Positions 61,236 to 64,000 of a stretch of DNA of 64,000 nucleotides are shown here, one piece after another; the stretch's first letter is position 1, and every line of letters starts with the position of its first letter. Location: NCBI GenBank assembly GCA_002238415.1, contig MPMI01000027.1, forward strand, positions 1 through 64,000. Direction: 5' to 3'. A program made the position numbers and the translations under genes. A model generated the notes under the pieces. It was not told where the DNA came from. It did no database searches and worked only from the letters and a program-made list of their open reading frames with translations. This stretch comes from Desulfurellaceae bacterium bin18. GTDB taxonomy: Bacteria; Desulfobacterota; Binatia; Bin18.

Positions 61236-62033
61236 TTACTCGGCAAAGGTCGCCTCGACGCGCCCGAGTGGACCAAAGTCGCCCAGCACCCGGACACCCG
61301 GAGCGATATCAGTCGGCTGAATACACGTTCCGGTGGTCACGAGCTGTCCGGCCTTGAGACCGTCTGCCCGGACCGTGAGCTCATTGGCCAGCCAGGTGAG
61401 GGCAATACGCGGGTCGCCGAGCACGTTGGCGCCGCATCCTTCGCCAGCCCGGACGCCGTTCAGGCTGAGCGAGACGGGATGGGTGGCAAGGTCGCGCGTT
61501 CGCCAGTCAGCCGTGGCCGCGCTTCCCCAGACGAACAGCCCGGCACAGGCACTGTCCGCGATGAGCTGGGCGGGACCGGCAGTGCTGAAATCCAGGAATC
61601 GCGAGTCGGGGACCTCAATGGCCGGATGCAGGCTGGCGACACTGGCCATGACCTCGTCCATCGAGTATTCATGATCACGCGGTGGCAGGTCGCGCGCCAG
61701 CCGGAAAGCAAACTCAAGCTCCGCCACGCGCATCCCATTCGCACCGAGCGAGAGCGTTGCCGGGCTCCGGCCGATCTTCCCCGCCAGCAACCGCCCCGCC
61801 AGTGGCCCGTCCACCCCGATATGCGCTTGTCCGGCCTGACTGGTGGCGGCAATCTTCCAGCCCGAAACGGACTGCCCCGAACTGCTGGCCAGCCTGGCCT
61901 GAACCGCATACCCCTCCTCAATGGTCTGCGGCCGGCACGCATCGGGTAATTGTTCGAGCTTTCGGCCATCCTGCCAGGCGTTCCAGAGTAACTGGGCAGC
62001 CGCGTGTATGTGCGCTTGGTCCATGCGTTTCAT
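61236..62033 (-). CDS. 2-keto-4-pentenoate hydratase-family protein (MhpD-like)
   Basis: A 265-residue FAH-fold hydratase/decarboxylase. Marks: VSGWKIAATSQAGQAHIGVDGPLAGRLLAG (bounds given), ELEFAFRLARDLP, PAIEVPDSRFLDF and LVTTGTCIQPTDIAPG. The metal-binding E-x-E set is in the ELEFAF strand. In meta-cleavage pathways this enzyme hydrates 2-oxopent-4-enoate, which would fit downstream use of ring-cleavage products in this region. Confidence 0.9.
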   Translation of the reverse strand: MKRMDQAHIHAAAQLLWNAWQDGRKLEQLPDACRPQTIEEGYAVQARLASSSGQSVSGWKIAATSQAGQAHIGVDGPLAGRLLAGKIGRSPATLSLGANGMRVAELEFAFRLARDLPPRDHEYSMDEVMASVASLHPAIEVPDSRFLDFSTAGPAQLIADSACAGLFVWGSAATADWRTRDLATHPVSLSLNGVRAGEGCGANVLGDPRIALTWLANELTVRADGLKAGQLVTTGTCIQPTDIAPGVRVLGDFGPLGRVEATFAE

Positions 62034-62080
62034 CCAGTCTCAATACGGAACGATCCTCAGATCGTGTCGGGGTGATACTA

Positions 62081-62554
62081 CTATTGTGCAGCTTTTACTT
62101 GCCACTCCTTCGTAATCCGTTCCTCTTCTCCACCAGGAGTCCAAATCACTAATGCGTGCACCGGGTCCTTGGATTTCACCGTGTGACGCGTCGTTGTGTT
62201 GGCCGGGACCAGACAGGCCATGCCGGCGCTGAGCGTCTGTACCTTGCCCTCACTCGTCTGTTCCATCTCTCCGGACAGAATATAAAAAGTTTCGGTCGAC
62301 TGATGGATATGGTTGGGCACATCCACCCCAGGCGGCACGACCAAGTACCCGAGCGTGAGCTCGGTCGTCCCCCCGAGGCGTTGGTCAATCAGGATAGTCA
62401 CTTCTGTCTTCGTGACCGGATCGATGTATGTCGTTGCCTGTTCGGGACGGACAAACCGCGACACCTCCTCGGCCAGGGCTGTTGGAACAATGAACACGAG
62501 CCCCGCCAGTATCACAGGAAGACTCGTCCAACGTGAGAGACACAGGATAGGCAT
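62081..62554 (-). CDS. Secreted cupin
   Basis: A 157-residue protein with a signal peptide (LPVILAGLVFIVPTALAEEV, likely cut at ALA). The cupin motifs are VPNHIHQSTETFYILSGEM and AGMACLVPANTTTRHTVKS. It is likely exported to the periplasm. Alone in this small-molecule cluster with an export signal. Function unknown. Confidence 0.87.
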   Translation of the reverse strand: MPILCLSRWTSLPVILAGLVFIVPTALAEEVSRFVRPEQATTYIDPVTKTEVTILIDQRLGGTTELTLGYLVVPPGVDVPNHIHQSTETFYILSGEMEQTSEGKVQTLSAGMACLVPANTTTRHTVKSKDPVHALVIWTPGGEEERITKEWQVKAAQ

Positions 62555-62689
62555 CGTTGAAATCTCCTTTTGACATTCGCTCCCGTTTGGCGGGATAATA
62601 CCGGACAGTCAGCACCGGAAACGCTTCAGGCCACCTTAGGACGATCACTCGGGCGACGGCAAGAGCCGTACAGAACAGGAGGGATTCTT

Positions 62690-63778
62690 ATGGCCGGCAA
62701 AGACAGCAGCGATCGCAGCCTGCGTATCGCCTCGATGACCACCATGTTGGATTATCACTGGATGTTTCTACGTACCCTCTCGTCTTCGGTCCGGGAGTAT
62801 TTAGGCGAGGCTGGCCTGGAGGCGCTTGAGCGCGGCTTCCGACGGGCGGGGTATTATCGCGGCCAGCGCATTCGCGACCGCCCGGAGACCTTTGCCGAAG
62901 GACGCGACGCCCTGTCGCTGATCCGCCACTGGGATATGGGCGAGCACGCCATGGCCGCGGAGGCGGGCTCGTTTGCGGTCAGCGGTACCGGGGCGCGGGC
63001 AACCGTTACCCTCCCCCGTGTTCCGGGCGCGGACTACTTCAGCACCCATGCCGGGGGTGACATACTGGAGCCCTATTGGCGCAATACCTTGACGGGTATG
63101 GCGGAAGGCTATGATGCGGCAACCGGGGTCGAGTTCTCGGCCGTGACCTTGGACCTGAACACGCCCTGGCAGCTCACCTGGACCTACCGGGGCGAGTCCG
63201 AAGAGGTCACTGCCGGGCCCGTGGAGGATGTTTTTGCTCAGCCGTCCAAGGCTATCCAGCTTACCCGCAGTACCTTTGCCGCGTTTGCCGTGATGCAGAT
63301 GTATATCGGCTTTGAGCTGATTGATCGGTTTGACGCCTCGGGCGAGCGCGCGTTGCGCGAGGCCCTGTATCAGTTCGGGGTCGAGCGCGGCCAGGGCATG
63401 CGCGCACAGGCGCTGAGCCAGGGACGGCCGCTGGACTTTCAGTCCTGGTTCGAGGTGCTTCAGGAGCGCGACCCGGCCGAATCGGTTTTTGTCTTTCGCG
63501 GCGATACCCATATTTCACCCGGCGTTATGCAGGCCGAGTGCACCTACTGTCCGCTGGCCGAGGTCTGGTCGGAAGAGGGCGAGCGCGGCCTGAAGCTCGG
63601 CTATATGTACGATGTCGAAGTCCATCGGGGTTTGGTGGAATCCTACCATCCGGGTGGCAGGATTCGCTGGAATACGGTCAAGACCCGTGGAGACCGGACG
63701 TGTAAATTCTATTTTTCCATTCCCGAACTGGTGACACGGAACGATCCCGACTGGGCTCAGCCGCGCCGTCAGCACTAG
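62690..63778 (+). CDS. Tandem ATC-hydrolase-like protein
   Basis: A 362-residue protein from the ATG after CAGGAGGG. It appears to have an internal duplication: 'AL..GF...GYYRGQRIR' near residue 50 resembles 'AL..ALYQFGVERGQGMR' near residue 250. Its last third (ECTYCPLAEVWSEEG, then RTCKFYFSI) resembles the end of the L-2-amino-thiazoline-4-carboxylate hydrolase-like protein at 27077. No full catalytic assignment is possible. It is followed after 10 bp by a deacetylase-like gene. Confidence 0.65.
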   Translation: MAGKDSSDRSLRIASMTTMLDYHWMFLRTLSSSVREYLGEAGLEALERGFRRAGYYRGQRIRDRPETFAEGRDALSLIRHWDMGEHAMAAEAGSFAVSGTGARATVTLPRVPGADYFSTHAGGDILEPYWRNTLTGMAEGYDAATGVEFSAVTLDLNTPWQLTWTYRGESEEVTAGPVEDVFAQPSKAIQLTRSTFAAFAVMQMYIGFELIDRFDASGERALREALYQFGVERGQGMRAQALSQGRPLDFQSWFEVLQERDPAESVFVFRGDTHISPGVMQAECTYCPLAEVWSEEGERGLKLGYMYDVEVHRGLVESYHPGGRIRWNTVKTRGDRTCKFYFSIPELVTRNDPDWAQPRRQH

Positions 63779-63788
63779 GAGGCTCACT

Positions 63789-64000
63789 ATGTTAGAACTG
63801 CTCGACAACCCTGTCCCGTGGCCCAACGGCGCGCGCTGTGCGGCCTCCATTACCTTCGACATGGATACGGACAGCGCCCTGCACCTGTCGCATGCCGACG
63901 CCTATAAACGGGTGGCCGCCCTGTCGTGGCTACGCTACGACGAGGTGGCGGTGCCGCGGATTGTGAAGCTGTTTAACCACTACAATATCAAGGGGACTTT
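63789..64000 (+). CDS. Polysaccharide deacetylase-family hydrolase, cut by window end
   Basis: The first 70 codons: MLELLDNPVPWPNGARCAAS, then ITFDMDTDSALHL, and NHYNIKGTF at the edge. The ITFDMD strand supplies the metal Asp of the NodB fold. AGGAGG precedes the ATG. It is cotranscribed with the ATC-hydrolase-like gene and resembles the complete gene at 31451-32320 in starting with a PNGARxA strand. Confidence 0.83.
   Translation, partial: MLELLDNPVPWPNGARCAASITFDMDTDSALHLSHADAYKRVAALSWLRYDEVAVPRIVKLFNHYNIKGT

Noticed and set aside
1-64000. CRISPR arrays, tRNA or rRNA genes
   Set aside because: No regularly spaced repeats with unique spacers, no cloverleaf with conserved T-loop and no rRNA signature were seen on either strand by eye.

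Overview
The window is a bacterial chromosome segment of moderately high GC, with short intergenic gaps, frequent AGGAGG-type ribosome binding sites, and both strands used in short operons. It contains no rRNA, tRNA, ribosomal or phage structural genes. The gene content is unusually repetitive: six luciferase-like (LLM) flavin monooxygenases, three Rieske oxygenases, five hydantoinase/5-oxoprolinase-type subunits (two HyuA, three HyuB), three RidA-type proteins plus one distant Rid-like deaminase, two class III CoA-transferases, two acyl-CoA-dehydrogenase-fold enzymes, two SDRs, three amidohydrolases, two amidases and two polysaccharide-deacetylase-type enzymes. This blend recalls the large catabolic genomes of Tectomicrobia/Entotheonella-like or deltaproteobacteria-related uncultured lineages. 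That placement is an inference from gene mix only and is weak.

Layout. 1-6.9 kb: amidase, a BrnT-type toxin/antitoxin pair, an LLM enzyme, a CoA-transferase, DUF1330 and RraA-like genes, a VapBC module behind a perfect inverted repeat, and a Rid-like deaminase. 6.9-10.5 kb: an accessory patch with repeats, an AbiGi-like gene with a duplicated tail, a dead BrnA antitoxin, and a three-gene minus-strand cluster (pol-beta nucleotidyltransferase, P-loop kinase-like NTPase, double-domain TIR protein). The cluster is the best candidate here for an undescribed immune or signalling system. 10.5-16.9 kb: an operon RidA-HyuA-HyuB-HyuB-RidA. 17-18.9 kb: an AbiE toxin/antitoxin pair whose antitoxin is broken by an 85-bp duplication. 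19-23 kb: a second HyuA-HyuB pair. 23.1-24.6 kb: a Phd/VapC module between two hsdR relics, then repeats.

24.6-45.3 kb: an orphan xanthine-dehydrogenase-type subunit, an ATC-hydrolase-like protein, a Rieske oxygenase with a small helical partner, an SDR, a second Rieske, a deacetylase-like hydrolase, a HEPN/MNT pair, a hydroxyacid dehydrogenase, LLM enzymes, an alpha/beta hydrolase, a glyoxalase-fold protein, an AtzG/AtzE-like amidase pair, a BNR propeller, an acyl-CoA-dehydrogenase-type enzyme, and a second copy of the Rieske plus small-partner pair. 45.6-64 kb: amidohydrolases, an HpaB-type hydroxylase, a CoA-transferase, a flavin monooxygenase of acyl-CoA-dehydrogenase fold, a Baeyer-Villiger monooxygenase, a methyltransferase, SnoaL and cupin proteins, a RidA protein, an MhpD-type hydratase, and an ATC-hydrolase-like plus deacetylase pair cut by the window end.

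Taken together this looks like a catabolic region that attacks ring and C-N bonds (oxygenation by Rieske, LLM and BVMO enzymes; ring or amide opening by Hyu, amidase and amidohydrolase enzymes; imine clean-up by RidA; CoA activation and hydration). It is interrupted by toxin-antitoxin and defence-like modules, several of which are visibly decayed. No substrate can be named from sequence alone.
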